This document shows, piece by piece, positions 1-7,660 of a DNA stretch of 64,000 nt (its first letter is position 1; each line of letters begins with the position of its first letter). The position numbers and the translations under genes are program-made. This DNA comes from an uncultured Lachnospiraceae bacterium (lineage in GTDB: Bacteria > Bacillota > Clostridia > Lachnospirales > Lachnospiraceae). Below the pieces are notes generated by a model that was not told where the DNA came from, made no database searches, and saw only the letters and a list, made by a program, of their open reading frames with translations. The stretch spans positions 12,470-76,469 of the forward strand of contig CAJUMM010000005.1 in the NCBI GenBank assembly GCA_910586955.1. Direction: 5' to 3'.

Positions 1-33
1 ACACTCTTTCCCTACACGACGCTCTTCCGATCT
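1..33 (+). other. Illumina TruSeq read-1 adapter sequence (assembly artefact)
   Basis: The first 33 bases begin ACACTCTTTCCCTACACGAC and end in GCTCTTCCGATCT, which is the standard Illumina universal adapter / read-1 primer. The galactosidase reading frame is coherent up to base 34 and stops making sense in the adapter. This is untrimmed library sequence at a contig end, not part of the genome. Confidence 0.97.
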
Positions 34-630
34 CTGATGATTAATGCCTGCACAAGTATACCGGAACTTCTTCTCTTTAGCTCCCAGCCAGCCGGCCAAC
101 ATATCTGCAGTTCCCTGTACGCTGTGGCACAGTCCGGTGATATTCATATCAGACATAGACTGCAGGTAACTTACCAGCATAGCCATGGGATTGGTGTAGT
201 TCAGCACCACCGCCTCCGGGCACACCTGCTCGCAGTCCCGGATAATGTCCAGCAGCACTGGAGCCGTCCTAAGGAAACGGAAGATCCCCGAAGGTCCTCT
301 GGTATCGCCTACGCAGATATCCACACCGTATTTCTTGGGAATCTCAATGTCATGGCGCCACACCTCCACGCCTCCCTGCAGAATGGTAATCAGCACCCCG
401 TCCGCATCTTTCAATGCCTCCCTGCGATCCATCGTGCTTTTCACTGTCGCCGGATACTGACCCGCATCCACAATCTTCTGTACGCCTTTTACCGCATACT
501 CCAGACGCTTCGGATTAATATCCATCAGCATAAGCTCGGCATCCCGGAAGGCCTCAAAGGTCAGAATATCACGTACCAGATCCTTTGTGAAATCCAGGGA
601 GCCGGCTCCAATGAACGTAAACTTCTTCAT
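34..630 (-). CDS. Alpha-galactosidase-type glycoside hydrolase family 4, N-terminal 199 residues (3' end cut by adapter)
   Basis: The protein begins [14 protein letters not shown] and covers the N-terminal half of a GH4 enzyme (MelA/AglA type). Visible are the NAD-binding GxGS motif (residues 7-12), [24 protein letters not shown], the CHSVQGT motif with its conserved Cys/His, and a terminal AGINHQ. GH4 enzymes hydrolyse glycosides through an NAD- and metal-dependent redox mechanism in the cytosol, usually after sugar uptake. Full-length members are about 430-450 residues, so over half is missing because the contig stops. The start ATG at 630 has GGAGGCG 4-5 bases upstream. It diverges from a LacI-family regulator and has operator palindromes in front, so it is probably an induced alpha-galactoside gene. 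Exact substrate (melibiose, raffinose, other) cannot be read from this fragment. Confidence 0.9.
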
Positions 631-642
631 GTCATCGCCTCC

Positions 643-653
643 GTTTAGTAAAC
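643..653. promoter_or_regulatory. Candidate LacI-family operator O1
   Basis: GTTTAGTAAAC is an 11-bp palindrome with a single central base. It lies between the galactosidase promoter and its start codon, directly against the ribosome site, so bound repressor could block transcription. It shares its core with O2 and O3. A half-site-like GTTTGTTTAT follows at 661. Confidence 0.6.
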
Positions 654-683
654 ATTATATGTTTGTTTATCTTTTACACTCCC

Positions 684-712
684 ATCATATCACGCTTTTC
701 CAGTCTTGAAAA
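684..712 (-). promoter_or_regulatory. Predicted promoter of the GH4 galactosidase gene
   Basis: On the minus strand, TTTTCA (707-712), a 17-bp spacer and TATGAT (684-689), preceded by an extended -10 TG (TGATATGAT). It reads toward the ATG at 630 across O1. Confidence 0.5.
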
Positions 713-732
713 GTCCTTTTTTCTAATTTTAT

Positions 733-763
733 TTGCATTTTTTAGTTAATTATTGTATATAAT
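733..763 (+). promoter_or_regulatory. Predicted promoter of the LacI-family gene
   Basis: TTGCAT at 733-738 is followed by TATATA (756-761, 17-bp spacer) or overlapping TATAAT (758-763, 19-bp spacer). Initiation would fall around 768-772, at the edge of O2, which suggests autoregulation. Confidence 0.5.
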
Positions 764-770
764 TATGATA

Positions 771-787
771 TTTGTTTACTAAACAAA
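771..787. promoter_or_regulatory. Candidate LacI-family operator O2 (17-bp perfect palindrome)
   Basis: TTTGTTTACTAAACAAA is a perfect palindrome around one central C. It is the best of the three sites and sits on the expected transcription start of the regulator gene. Confidence 0.65.
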
Positions 788-847
788 AAATTGTATGTGT
801 CTTTTTCCAGAAAAAGAACTTTACATTGTCATATTTTTATATTATAA

Positions 848-860
848 TGTTTACTAAACA
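848..860. promoter_or_regulatory. Candidate LacI-family operator O3
   Basis: TGTTTACTAAACA, a 13-bp palindrome identical to the core of O2, abuts the AAGGAGG ribosome site (861-867) of the regulator gene. Confidence 0.6.
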
Positions 861-873
861 AAGGAGGCCATTT

Positions 874-1866
874 ATGTCTACAATCCGAGAAGTCGCAAAA
901 GAAGCAAATGTTTCCATCACCACCGTCTCCCGCATCCTGTCCAACGATCCCTCTTTTCACGCAAGCGAAGAAACCCGCCGGCGGGTGATGCAGGCCGTCC
1001 GCACCTTGAACTACCAATATGCGGCCAAACGCAGCCAGATTCACATCGGCTGCATCATGTCCTTGACCTACAGCTATTCCGATCCCTATTTCAATGATAT
1101 CCTGAACGGAATCCAGACTTTCTGCTCCGGACATAATGCCTATATCTCCCTTATCGTCAGCTACGCTCAGTTTCACGAGATGAAAGACGGCCTGGAAAAG
1201 CAGCTCTCCGAGCTGGACGGGCTGATTATCACCGATCTGCCGGAAGGGCGCCTGGATTTCATCAACCGCATAAACAAGAAGCTGGTCTTCGTGGACAATT
1301 ACATCAACGGCTGCTGCAATGTAGGCTACAACGAGATTTTCGCCAACCAGCTGATGATGGACCACCTTATCGCCTGCGGCTACCGCAAAATTGCCTACAT
1401 CGGAGGCCCGGCGGACTACTATGGCTTCGATTCCTCCGCCCGCATGATGGTGTACCGGGAGACTCTGCGCAAAAACGGCATTCCCTTCGACCCGGAACTG
1501 ATCTACGACTGCAACTGGGACCATCAGCTCTGCGCCAGGCAGACCCAGGAACTGCTGGCCCGGAGGCCGGACACTCAGGTGATCTTCGCAGGCTCCGACT
1601 CCCTGGCCATTATCATTCTGGCTCAGCTCAACAATCTGGGCCTCAAATGCCCCGATGATATCGGTGTGGTAGGCTTTAACGATATCGACCTGGCGGAAAG
1701 CTTTACCCCGCCCCTTACCACTGTGCGCCTGCCCTCCGTAGCCATGGGGGAAATGGCCGCCCGGATCCTCATCGATCAGATTGTAACCAATACCTGCCAG
1801 AACATGCAGATCCTGCTGCCTGTGGAACTGAAGATACGGAAATCCACCAGAGATATATCCAGGTAG
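874..1866 (+). CDS. LacI-family transcriptional regulator
   Basis: A 330-residue DNA-binding regulator. The N-terminus (STIREVAKEANVSITTVSRIL, residues 2-22) is a typical LacI helix-turn-helix followed by the hinge region; the rest is a periplasmic-binding-protein-like sensor domain with the family patterns IAYIGGP and VGVVGFNDIDLA. The start at 874 is chosen because AAGGAGG lies 6 bases upstream and the HTH begins immediately; an upstream in-frame ATG at 772 would add residues without homology and run through operators. It probably binds O1-O3 and controls both itself and the divergent GH4 gene, with an alpha-galactoside or derivative as inducer (inference). Sequence ends in a strong terminator. 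Confidence 0.93.
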   Translation: MSTIREVAKEANVSITTVSRILSNDPSFHASEETRRRVMQAVRTLNYQYAAKRSQIHIGCIMSLTYSYSDPYFNDILNGIQTFCSGHNAYISLIVSYAQFHEMKDGLEKQLSELDGLIITDLPEGRLDFINRINKKLVFVDNYINGCCNVGYNEIFANQLMMDHLIACGYRKIAYIGGPADYYGFDSSARMMVYRETLRKNGIPFDPELIYDCNWDHQLCARQTQELLARRPDTQVIFAGSDSLAIIILAQLNNLGLKCPDDIGVVGFNDIDLAESFTPPLTTVRLPSVAMGEMAARILIDQIVTNTCQNMQILLPVELKIRKSTRDISR

Positions 1867-1905
1867 CTTATTCGGAGATTCTTGAGTGCGTTGAGGGATA
1901 AGAAA

Positions 1906-1951
1906 AAGGACGGAATCCGGGGGGATTCTGTCCTTGGGAATTTTATTTTTT
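1906..1951 (+). terminator. Intrinsic terminator after the LacI-family gene
   Basis: A 13-bp stem AAGGACGGAATCC / GGATTCTGTCCTT (one G-T pair) with a GGGG loop, followed by TTTTATTTTTT. Confidence 0.85.
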
Positions 1952-1961
1952 GAAAAAAATA

Positions 1962-2465
1962 TCAAAGCAGTCTTTTATCAAGACGAGCTCTCAATTCTTT
2001 TTCCGGAAGGCGAACCTTTCCGCCATTGTATTGAAGCAATTTTTCCAAACAATATCTATATTCCTTATATGCAATCATTTCTTTATCATAAAGAGCATCC
2101 AAAATACCTATTGTACCTATTACATGTACTCCTTCTGTCCAGGCCGCTTTTCTAAGTGCTCCGTCTCCTGTAAGCAGCGTAATTCCCCTGCTTTTTGCAA
2201 TAGCCAGCGCCACGCAGTCATATCTTGAAGCCTTTTTATATTTTTCGGCATATTCTTCTGCGAGATAAAATTCTTCTTCCGTCATCTCTGTTTCAAAAAG
2301 CCCCAAATCTAGCAAAGCCTTCCCTAGTCCAGGCGGTGACAGCAGTTCGTCACGAACCGCATCTTCATTCATGAGATAGGTATACGATAAACGAAACGGA
2401 AATTCCAATCGATCTATTACAGAAAAATCCAGCCAGACATTCGTATCACTGCTGATATATTCCAT
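1962..2465 (-). CDS. PIN-domain protein, putative toxin of an XRE/ImmA-IrrE-PIN module
   Basis: A 167-residue protein with a PIN-like RNase fold: an early acidic residue in SSDTNVWLD (Asp7), a C-terminal YDCVALAIAKSRGITLLTGDGAL segment carrying two more acidic positions, and a hydrophobic core typical of PIN proteins. PIN toxins cleave RNA using Mg2+. It starts 3 bases after the stop of the upstream XRE/ImmA gene, with GAGGAC overlapping that gene's end as ribosome site, so the two are translationally coupled. Predicted toxin-antitoxin modules pairing a fused XRE-COG2856 protein with a PIN-like protein are known from comparative genomics; this pair matches that arrangement. Activity is inferred. 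Confidence 0.7.
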   Translation of the reverse strand: MEYISSDTNVWLDFSVIDRLEFPFRLSYTYLMNEDAVRDELLSPPGLGKALLDLGLFETEMTEEEFYLAEEYAEKYKKASRYDCVALAIAKSRGITLLTGDGALRKAAWTEGVHVIGTIGILDALYDKEMIAYKEYRYCLEKLLQYNGGKVRLPEKELRARLDKRLL

Positions 2466-2468
2466 CCG

Positions 2469-3509
2469 TCAGTCCTCTTCTGCAAAGCACTGTTCCAATA
2501 CATACTCATAGGACCTGTGCAAAAGCTCTGCACCTTTCTGAACAGATATCTCATTTTCACTCACAGCCCGAAAAACAAGCTGCGAAAAAAAAGCAGGCTC
2601 TTCCCTGGGAATTCGGACAGGCTCATTCCTTTTCCATCCCGCTTTTCCCGCACGGATATAAAACTCTTTAGCCGTATTACCACTTATTATATTGCAGAGA
2701 TTCGCTCTTTTTACAAGCAAATACATTGAAATACCATATTCCCTGCAGGTCAGGGCCATATCCCGCGTTACCGAACTCCTGCGCATACCGAGTTCTCGCC
2801 TGGCGTCTTCCGCCGGAAACAAAAAAGCCCCGCTGATTGCCGTCGCCATAGCCTCCGTTTCCTTTTCTTCCATGTCTTCGGGCCAGGCAAAAATGAAATG
2901 GGCCATTTCATGGGCTATCGTTGAACGTATTCTTTCCGGATTCATCTTTCCGTTAATAATGATATAAGGTCTTTCATTTACCAAACCATTCATACCGGAA
3001 AAAGCATCATTATCCACATCACAGACATACACTAGAATCCCCTTATTCTCCAAAAGCTCTATCAGATTTCCTATGGGACCGAATTCAGAAACATGCAGAT
3101 ACTTCCGCATGGCAAAAGCGTCTTTTTCCGTATCCCCCGTCAATCCCAACCCGTGGCAAGCCGGCGGAGCCGGCAAGACCTCCCCTCCCAGCACATTTAC
3201 TGCAGTATAAAATCTGCCCAGATACTCCTCCACAGATTCCCTGATATACTCTTGCTGTTTTACCGGAAGTTTGCTGTTCTTGCGAAACTCTCCGTGAAAA
3301 AAGACCAGCTTTTCATCCCGGCTTCCCAGAAAATCCGTAACCCGCACTCCCAAAGCATCTGCCAGCGCCCGAATTATTTCCATGCCGGGTTTTCTGTCTC
3401 CGCTTTCATAATGGCTAATCGCCATTTGTGATACGCCCACCAAAGAGGCCAGTTCCTTCATAGACATATTATTTTTCAAACGATAGTATTTAAGATTTTT
3501 ATGAAACAT
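2469..3509 (-). CDS. XRE helix-turn-helix / ImmA-IrrE metallopeptidase fusion
   Basis: A 346-residue protein in two parts. Residues about 5-65 are an XRE/Cro HTH (MKELASLVGVSQMAISHYESGDRKP). The centre holds an ImmA/IrrE-type zinc peptidase with HEMAH (HExxH) and further downstream acidic residues. Such proteins bind DNA and either cleave a repressor or act as the antitoxin/regulator of a neighbouring toxin. AGGAGGCGG lies just upstream of the ATG. It is the first gene of a two-gene unit with the PIN protein, suggesting a type II toxin-antitoxin or stress-response role (inference). Confidence 0.82.
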   Translation of the reverse strand: MFHKNLKYYRLKNNMSMKELASLVGVSQMAISHYESGDRKPGMEIIRALADALGVRVTDFLGSRDEKLVFFHGEFRKNSKLPVKQQEYIRESVEEYLGRFYTAVNVLGGEVLPAPPACHGLGLTGDTEKDAFAMRKYLHVSEFGPIGNLIELLENKGILVYVCDVDNDAFSGMNGLVNERPYIIINGKMNPERIRSTIAHEMAHFIFAWPEDMEEKETEAMATAISGAFLFPAEDARRELGMRRSSVTRDMALTCREYGISMYLLVKRANLCNIISGNTAKEFYIRAGKAGWKRNEPVRIPREEPAFFSQLVFRAVSENEISVQKGAELLHRSYEYVLEQCFAEED

Positions 3510-3531
3510 ATCACCGCCTCCTTCTGTTTAT

Positions 3532-3559
3532 ATTTTATCATATTTTATAAAAAAGTAAA
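3532..3559 (-). promoter_or_regulatory. Predicted promoter of the XRE/ImmA-PIN pair
   Basis: Minus strand TTTACT (554-559 of kb 3), 16-bp spacer, TAAAAT (3532-3537), about 20 bases before the AGGAGG ribosome site, in a very AT-rich gap. Confidence 0.45.
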
Positions 3560-3576
3560 CACCACAATATTATTTC

Positions 3577-4518
3577 TTACATCTCAAACAAACTTATCTG
3601 TTTATCAGAGAAAACTTTTACATTCCTCTCTGTAACTATATCTGCCTCCTCTATATCTCCCAGCAACAGCGGCGATTTCACATGATGCTTTTCAAAATTG
3701 CGCTCCGCCGCTCCATGATTAAAGTTGGCATAGCAATACAGGCATCCATTCCTGCAGGTGTGATATGCGCCGATATCAATACTCTCCGCACAGCCGCAGC
3801 CTTCCCTTTGATTCTTGTCTTTCCCTACATCCAAAGGGTAATTCCCGATTCTTTCCAGACGGGCCTTGTCAATACAGCGGGCCGGAAACACTTGAAACCT
3901 GCTGAAATCCCCGGCCTCCGCACAGGTATCTATGTATATATGATATCTGTCCGCAATTTCCGCCAAATGTTCCACCAGTTCCACCTGCTGCGCTGCTGTC
4001 ATCATCTGTATCCGAAGCGGTTTCACATCCCGCTCCATATTCCGGTACCAGTCAAGAAAACTAATGGTACATTTCTCCGTGTAGGGCGCAAGCCTGGAAG
4101 CCAGCACTTCAAAATATCTGCAGTGATAGTCCATGGTATAGTGCTCACTGATAAATATGGGATCGTATCTCCAGACTAGCCTTTCCTTTCCAATTTCTTT
4201 TGATAGTTTTTGAAAGGCGGGAATGAGCACTTTATTTTTAGAAGGCAGATTTTTCTCCACCTCCGGTCCATAGGCAGTCAATGTAAACTGAAAGTAGTAG
4301 TTATACTTTTCAAGCTCTCCCAGCCTGTCCATCATAGGCAGGGGATTCTTTGTCCAAAAAACAATTCCATCCACAATCTCCGAAGATAAACTTACTTTGC
4401 TTACCTGATGGAAATTCATGGGATTTCTGACACAGACGTACCCTTCTTTCAGCCTATGAAAGAACCAGTCGGAGTAGCAGGAGGGAATGTCCGTTCTTCT
4501 GCTGGCGCTCACAATCAT
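3577..4518 (-). CDS. DUF1848 family protein
   Basis: A 313-residue protein beginning MIVSASRRTDIPSCYSDWF, the signature of the DUF1848 family; ELEKYNYYFQFTLTAYG and WRYDPI are also typical. The C-terminal part has a cysteine cluster (GCGCAESIDIG...HTCRNGCLYCYANF) that looks able to hold a metal or Fe-S cluster, and the family is distantly radical-SAM-like. Biochemical role is unknown. It lies between two toxin-antitoxin-like pairs on the same strand, in an accessory patch, with no obvious partner. Confidence 0.85.
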   Translation of the reverse strand: MIVSASRRTDIPSCYSDWFFHRLKEGYVCVRNPMNFHQVSKVSLSSEIVDGIVFWTKNPLPMMDRLGELEKYNYYFQFTLTAYGPEVEKNLPSKNKVLIPAFQKLSKEIGKERLVWRYDPIFISEHYTMDYHCRYFEVLASRLAPYTEKCTISFLDWYRNMERDVKPLRIQMMTAAQQVELVEHLAEIADRYHIYIDTCAEAGDFSRFQVFPARCIDKARLERIGNYPLDVGKDKNQREGCGCAESIDIGAYHTCRNGCLYCYANFNHGAAERNFEKHHVKSPLLLGDIEEADIVTERNVKVFSDKQISLFEM

Positions 4519-4546
4519 CTACACATACCTCTCCATCAAAAAAATA

Positions 4547-4837
4547 CTATACCTGCTCATCGGTTCTGGCAGAAACTACAATAATCTTCATTATTCCATC
4601 TACACGCTCCACCTTATAAACAACTCTAATTCCCAAATCCCGGAACTTTATTTTCATAAGATTCGTAAGATTTGTCCCGCTTTTGTTGCCCAAAGGTTTT
4701 CCATATCCACCCTCCTCTGCGGATAATGGATTTCGACTAACTTTTCGGATACCCTTTAAGACTTGAATCTGAGCTGAATGATCGAGTTTCTTCATGTCCT
4801 TTTCTGCTTCATCTAAAAACTCAATACTCCATGTCAT
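4547..4837 (-). CDS. RelE/ParE-family toxin
   Basis: A 96-residue protein starting MTWSIEFLDEAEKDMKKLD, followed by the basic GIRKVSRNP segment, KPLGNK, and the LGIRVVYKVE and IIVVSAR strands that define the RelE fold. RelE-type toxins cleave mRNA in the ribosomal A site. The ATG overlaps the TGA of the upstream antitoxin gene (ATGA), the usual coupling in these pairs. Confidence 0.88.
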   Translation of the reverse strand: MTWSIEFLDEAEKDMKKLDHSAQIQVLKGIRKVSRNPLSAEEGGYGKPLGNKSGTNLTNLMKIKFRDLGIRVVYKVERVDGIMKIIVVSARTDEQV

Positions 4838-5157
4838 TCGATATCTACATCCTCCGTATCCAAAAGTTCGTCTTCGCTGATTCCTAAATCAATCATTACG
4901 GAATCAAATGATATTGTTTTATTACTTCCATTATCCTCCATGCGTTTATTTGCCTCCAATAAGAGAAAATAGTCTTCCTCAATTTCCGTTAGCCTTGTAT
5001 ATTCTTCCGGTGACAAAATAACTGCTGAAGGTTGATTATTCTTTAAAACAATTATTTCCCTTTCCGAACGAAGCCTATCAAATATCTTCGCCGCTTGACC
5101 TTTATTGAATTGTGAAATAGGAACAAGGCTCTGTAAAAGATCGGCTGTAATTGCCAT
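4834..5157 (-). CDS. Phd/YefM-family antitoxin
   Basis: A 107-residue protein. MAITADLLQSLVPISQFNKGQAAKIFDRL and IIVLKNNQPSAVILSPEEYTRL are the Phd/YefM DNA-binding half; the acidic C-terminus (EDELLDTEDVDIE) is the flexible toxin-binding tail. The start at 5157 is preferred because GGAGGTG lies 6 bases before it; a methionine five codons upstream overlaps that ribosome site. It should neutralise the downstream RelE-like toxin and repress the operon through the repeats upstream. Confidence 0.87.
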   Translation of the reverse strand: MAITADLLQSLVPISQFNKGQAAKIFDRLRSEREIIVLKNNQPSAVILSPEEYTRLTEIEEDYFLLLEANKRMEDNGSNKTISFDSVMIDLGISEDELLDTEDVDIE

Positions 5158-5189
5158 GACAAACACCTCCATTGCTTTATTTTACTTTT

Positions 5190-5218
5190 ATTATATGCAA
5201 AAATCAGCGAAAAATCAA
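5190..5218 (-). promoter_or_regulatory. Predicted promoter of the Phd-RelE operon
   Basis: Minus strand TTGATT (5213-5218), 17-bp spacer, TATAAT (5190-5195): a near-consensus sigma-A promoter. Confidence 0.75.
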
Positions 5219-5268
5219 CAATAAAGTTTGATAATTTATTGTTAAATTTTCATTATAATTTATTGTTA
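5217..5268. repeat. TTTATTGTT repeats, candidate antitoxin operator
   Basis: TTTATTGTT occurs three times: inverted at 5217-5225, direct at 5235-5243 and 5259-5267. The two direct copies sit in a 14-bp perfect repeat ATAATTTATTGTTA (5231-5244 and 5255-5268). The first copy overlaps the -35 box, fitting autorepression. Confidence 0.55.
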
Positions 5269-5340
5269 TTTCTGGAATTTATATGCCTCCAAAAGAAAAA
5301 CGAAAAGCACTTTGCTCTCCGCCTTACTTTTACAAATAAT

Positions 5341-6693
5341 TTACGTCATCAATACTACACACTCCACCCCGCTGGTCTGTCCAAACATATCCACCGGCTG
5401 CACCTGCCGCAGCTTATATCCTCCGGCACAGAGAATCTTCAAATCCCGGGCTAACGTAGCGGAATCACAGCTCACATAGACGATCCGCTCCGGCTTCATA
5501 AGGAGCATCGTCTCCAGGCAGGCTTGATCGCAGCCCTTCCGGGGCGGATCCACCACAATCACGTCTGCCCGGATCCCCTCCTGCTTATATTTTTCAGGAA
5601 GGAGCTCCTCCGCTCTGCCCTCATAAAATTCCGCATTGGTGATGCCGTTAAGCAGGGCATTGCTGCGGGCATCCTTTACTGCATCGGGGATCACCTCCAC
5701 GCCATAGACCTTCTCTGCCTTCCCCGCCAGGAACAGGGAAATGGTGCCGATTCCGCAGTAGAGATCCCAGACGATCTCCCTGCCTGTCAATCCGGCATAC
5801 TCAAGGGCCGTCTGATAAAGCTTCTCCGTCTGGACCGGATTCACCTGGTAGAAGGACAGAGGGGAAATCCGGTAGCGGACCGGACCGATAGCGTCCAACA
5901 TATAAGTCCGTCCCCGGACCGGGAGTATTTCGGCCCCCATAATCACATTGGTATTTTTCTCGTTCACATTTAAAGTAAAGCTGGCCATGCCTGGAAGGGC
6001 AAAGAGCCGGTCCGCCAGCTCCTGGGCACCTGGAAGGCTTCTGCCGTTTAACACCAGGCAGACCATCAGCTCCCCGGTCCGGAAGCCTTTGCGAATCAAG
6101 GCATGGCGCAGAAGGCCTTTCCCCGTCCTTTCATCGTAGACCGGTATGTTCCGTTCCTTCAGAAAAGCCAGAATAATCTCCAAAATCTCTTTGTTCTCCG
6201 GAACTCCCAGCATACAGTCCGTGTTGGGCACAATGCTGTGAGTCCGGCCTGCATAAAATCCGGTAACAATTCTCCCCTCCCGGTCGGTTCCAAAGGGAAA
6301 CTGGGCCTTATTCCGGTAGCGGAAAGGATCCTCCATTCCCATCACCGGGAGAACCGGCGGATCCGTGAAACCGCCGATGCGCTCCAGGTGCCCCCGGACC
6401 TTCTCTTCCTTATAGCGGAGCTGGGCCGGATAGGAGAGGGCCTGGATCTGACAGCCTCCGCATTTTTGGTGCAGGGGGCAGGGCGCCTCCACCCGGTCTT
6501 TGGAAGGCTCCAGGATCCGAATAAGGCGGCCATAGCCGTACTGCTTCTTGGCTTTCACAATTTTCACCTCTGCCACATCTCCCGGCAGGGCGTCTTTGAC
6601 AAAAAGGGTATAGCCCTCTGCCTTGGCAATACCCTCCCCGTCATTTCCCATATTCTCAATCTTTACCGTAACCACATCATTCTTTTGAAACAT
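5341..6693 (-). CDS. rlmD: 23S rRNA (uracil-C5)-methyltransferase, RlmD/RlmCD family
   Basis: A 450-residue RNA m5U methyltransferase. It has an N-terminal TRAM domain (VVTVKIENMGNDGEGIAKA), an Fe-S cluster motif CPLHQKCGGC, a SAM-binding DLYCGIGTISLFLA, PPRKGCD, and the catalytic Cys in VSCDSATLARDL. In Bacillus the related enzyme modifies 23S uridines 747 and 1939; E. coli RlmD only 1939, so target number here is open. ATG 6693 is preferred: AGGCGG is 9 bases upstream, whereas ATG 6702 directly abuts it. It follows yhaM by two bases, last in the htrA-like/yhaM/rlmD run. Confidence 0.92.
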   Translation of the reverse strand: MFQKNDVVTVKIENMGNDGEGIAKAEGYTLFVKDALPGDVAEVKIVKAKKQYGYGRLIRILEPSKDRVEAPCPLHQKCGGCQIQALSYPAQLRYKEEKVRGHLERIGGFTDPPVLPVMGMEDPFRYRNKAQFPFGTDREGRIVTGFYAGRTHSIVPNTDCMLGVPENKEILEIILAFLKERNIPVYDERTGKGLLRHALIRKGFRTGELMVCLVLNGRSLPGAQELADRLFALPGMASFTLNVNEKNTNVIMGAEILPVRGRTYMLDAIGPVRYRISPLSFYQVNPVQTEKLYQTALEYAGLTGREIVWDLYCGIGTISLFLAGKAEKVYGVEVIPDAVKDARSNALLNGITNAEFYEGRAEELLPEKYKQEGIRADVIVVDPPRKGCDQACLETMLLMKPERIVYVSCDSATLARDLKILCAGGYKLRQVQPVDMFGQTSGVECVVLMT

Positions 6694-6695
6694 CC

Positions 6696-7643
6696 CTAGC
6701 ATCCGCCTGTCTTTCTGATATTGGATTCAAACAGCCGGTTATACCCCAGCCAGTCCGTATTGTCTCCGGCGGCCTTAAAAATCTCCTTCATAGTCTGCAT
6801 CTTGGCATCCGTGTTATCCGCCAGATTCAGGGCCACCGCTTCCGCCAGGGCCGGCTTCTTGGGCGAACCGTATTCCAATTCCCCGTGGTGGGCCAGAATA
6901 CAGTGCTTCAGTTCATTGGCCAGCTTCCTTGGAAATCCGGTAATCCGCCGGATCTGCTCCCCTACCATCTCACTGCCCATGGCAATATGCCCCAGAAGCT
7001 GTCCCTCATCCGTATAGTCGTTCTCCGGAAAATCCGACAGCTCATAGACCTTTCCGATGTCATGGCACATGGCAGCCGTATACAGCAGATCACGGTTCAG
7101 CAAAGGATAGGCCTCTACATAGTATGCGCACAGCCTGCACACCCCCAAGGTGTGTTCCAGAAGCCCTCCCACAAAGCTGTGATGGACCGTCTTGGCTGCT
7201 GAGTGGAATTGGAACGCTTTTGCAAATTCCCTATCCTCCTCAAAAATATTGTAAAGCAGCTCATGAAGATGGGGTTCCCGGACCTGCTTTGCAAAACCCA
7301 GCAGCTCCCGGTACATTTCCTCAATATCACGCTCGCTCACAGGAAGATAATCCGAGGGATTGTACTCCGCTCTCCCGGCCTTGCGAAGGCGCTTGATATT
7401 CAGCTGAAGGGCCCCCTGAAAGCTGGTTACCTCCGCCATCACATCCACATAGTCCAGAGCCTCGAAGTCCGCAATCCCCTGGGAATTGGGATCCCAGATT
7501 TTCGAATCCACCGTCCCTGTCTTATCCTGCAGGATCACATTTTCATAAGCCTTGCCGTTTTTCGTCACTGCAGACTGTTTATATTTGCAGAGGTAAATAC
7601 CGGAGATCCGGTCTCCCTCCTTAAAGCTCTCAATATATTTCAT
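6696..7643 (-). CDS. yhaM: 3'-5' exoribonuclease YhaM family (OB-fold + HD domain)
   Basis: A 315-residue protein. The N-terminal OB-fold nucleic-acid-binding domain (about 10-110) is followed by an HD phosphohydrolase domain with HSFVGGLLEHT, AAMCHDIGK and LAHHGELEYGSPKKP, the order seen in YhaM. YhaM trims RNA (and single-stranded DNA) from the 3' end. The start MKYIESF is chosen because GGAGGAGAG lies 3 bases before ATG 7643. It lies between the degenerate protease gene and rlmD with gaps of 17 and 2 bases, so the three are likely one transcript. Confidence 0.93.
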   Translation of the reverse strand: MKYIESFKEGDRISGIYLCKYKQSAVTKNGKAYENVILQDKTGTVDSKIWDPNSQGIADFEALDYVDVMAEVTSFQGALQLNIKRLRKAGRAEYNPSDYLPVSERDIEEMYRELLGFAKQVREPHLHELLYNIFEEDREFAKAFQFHSAAKTVHHSFVGGLLEHTLGVCRLCAYYVEAYPLLNRDLLYTAAMCHDIGKVYELSDFPENDYTDEGQLLGHIAMGSEMVGEQIRRITGFPRKLANELKHCILAHHGELEYGSPKKPALAEAVALNLADNTDAKMQTMKEIFKAAGDNTDWLGYNRLFESNIRKTGGC

Positions 7644-7660
7644 AACTCTCCTCCCGTCTG

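Noticed and set aside
829..1965. Long minus-strand frame over the LacI-family gene
   Set aside because: It is the antisense of a well-supported regulator; its protein shows no domain and is an effect of GC-rich codon structure.
1962..5340. CRISPR or phage region
   Set aside because: No spaced direct repeats or phage structural genes; only toxin-antitoxin-like pairs and DUF1848.
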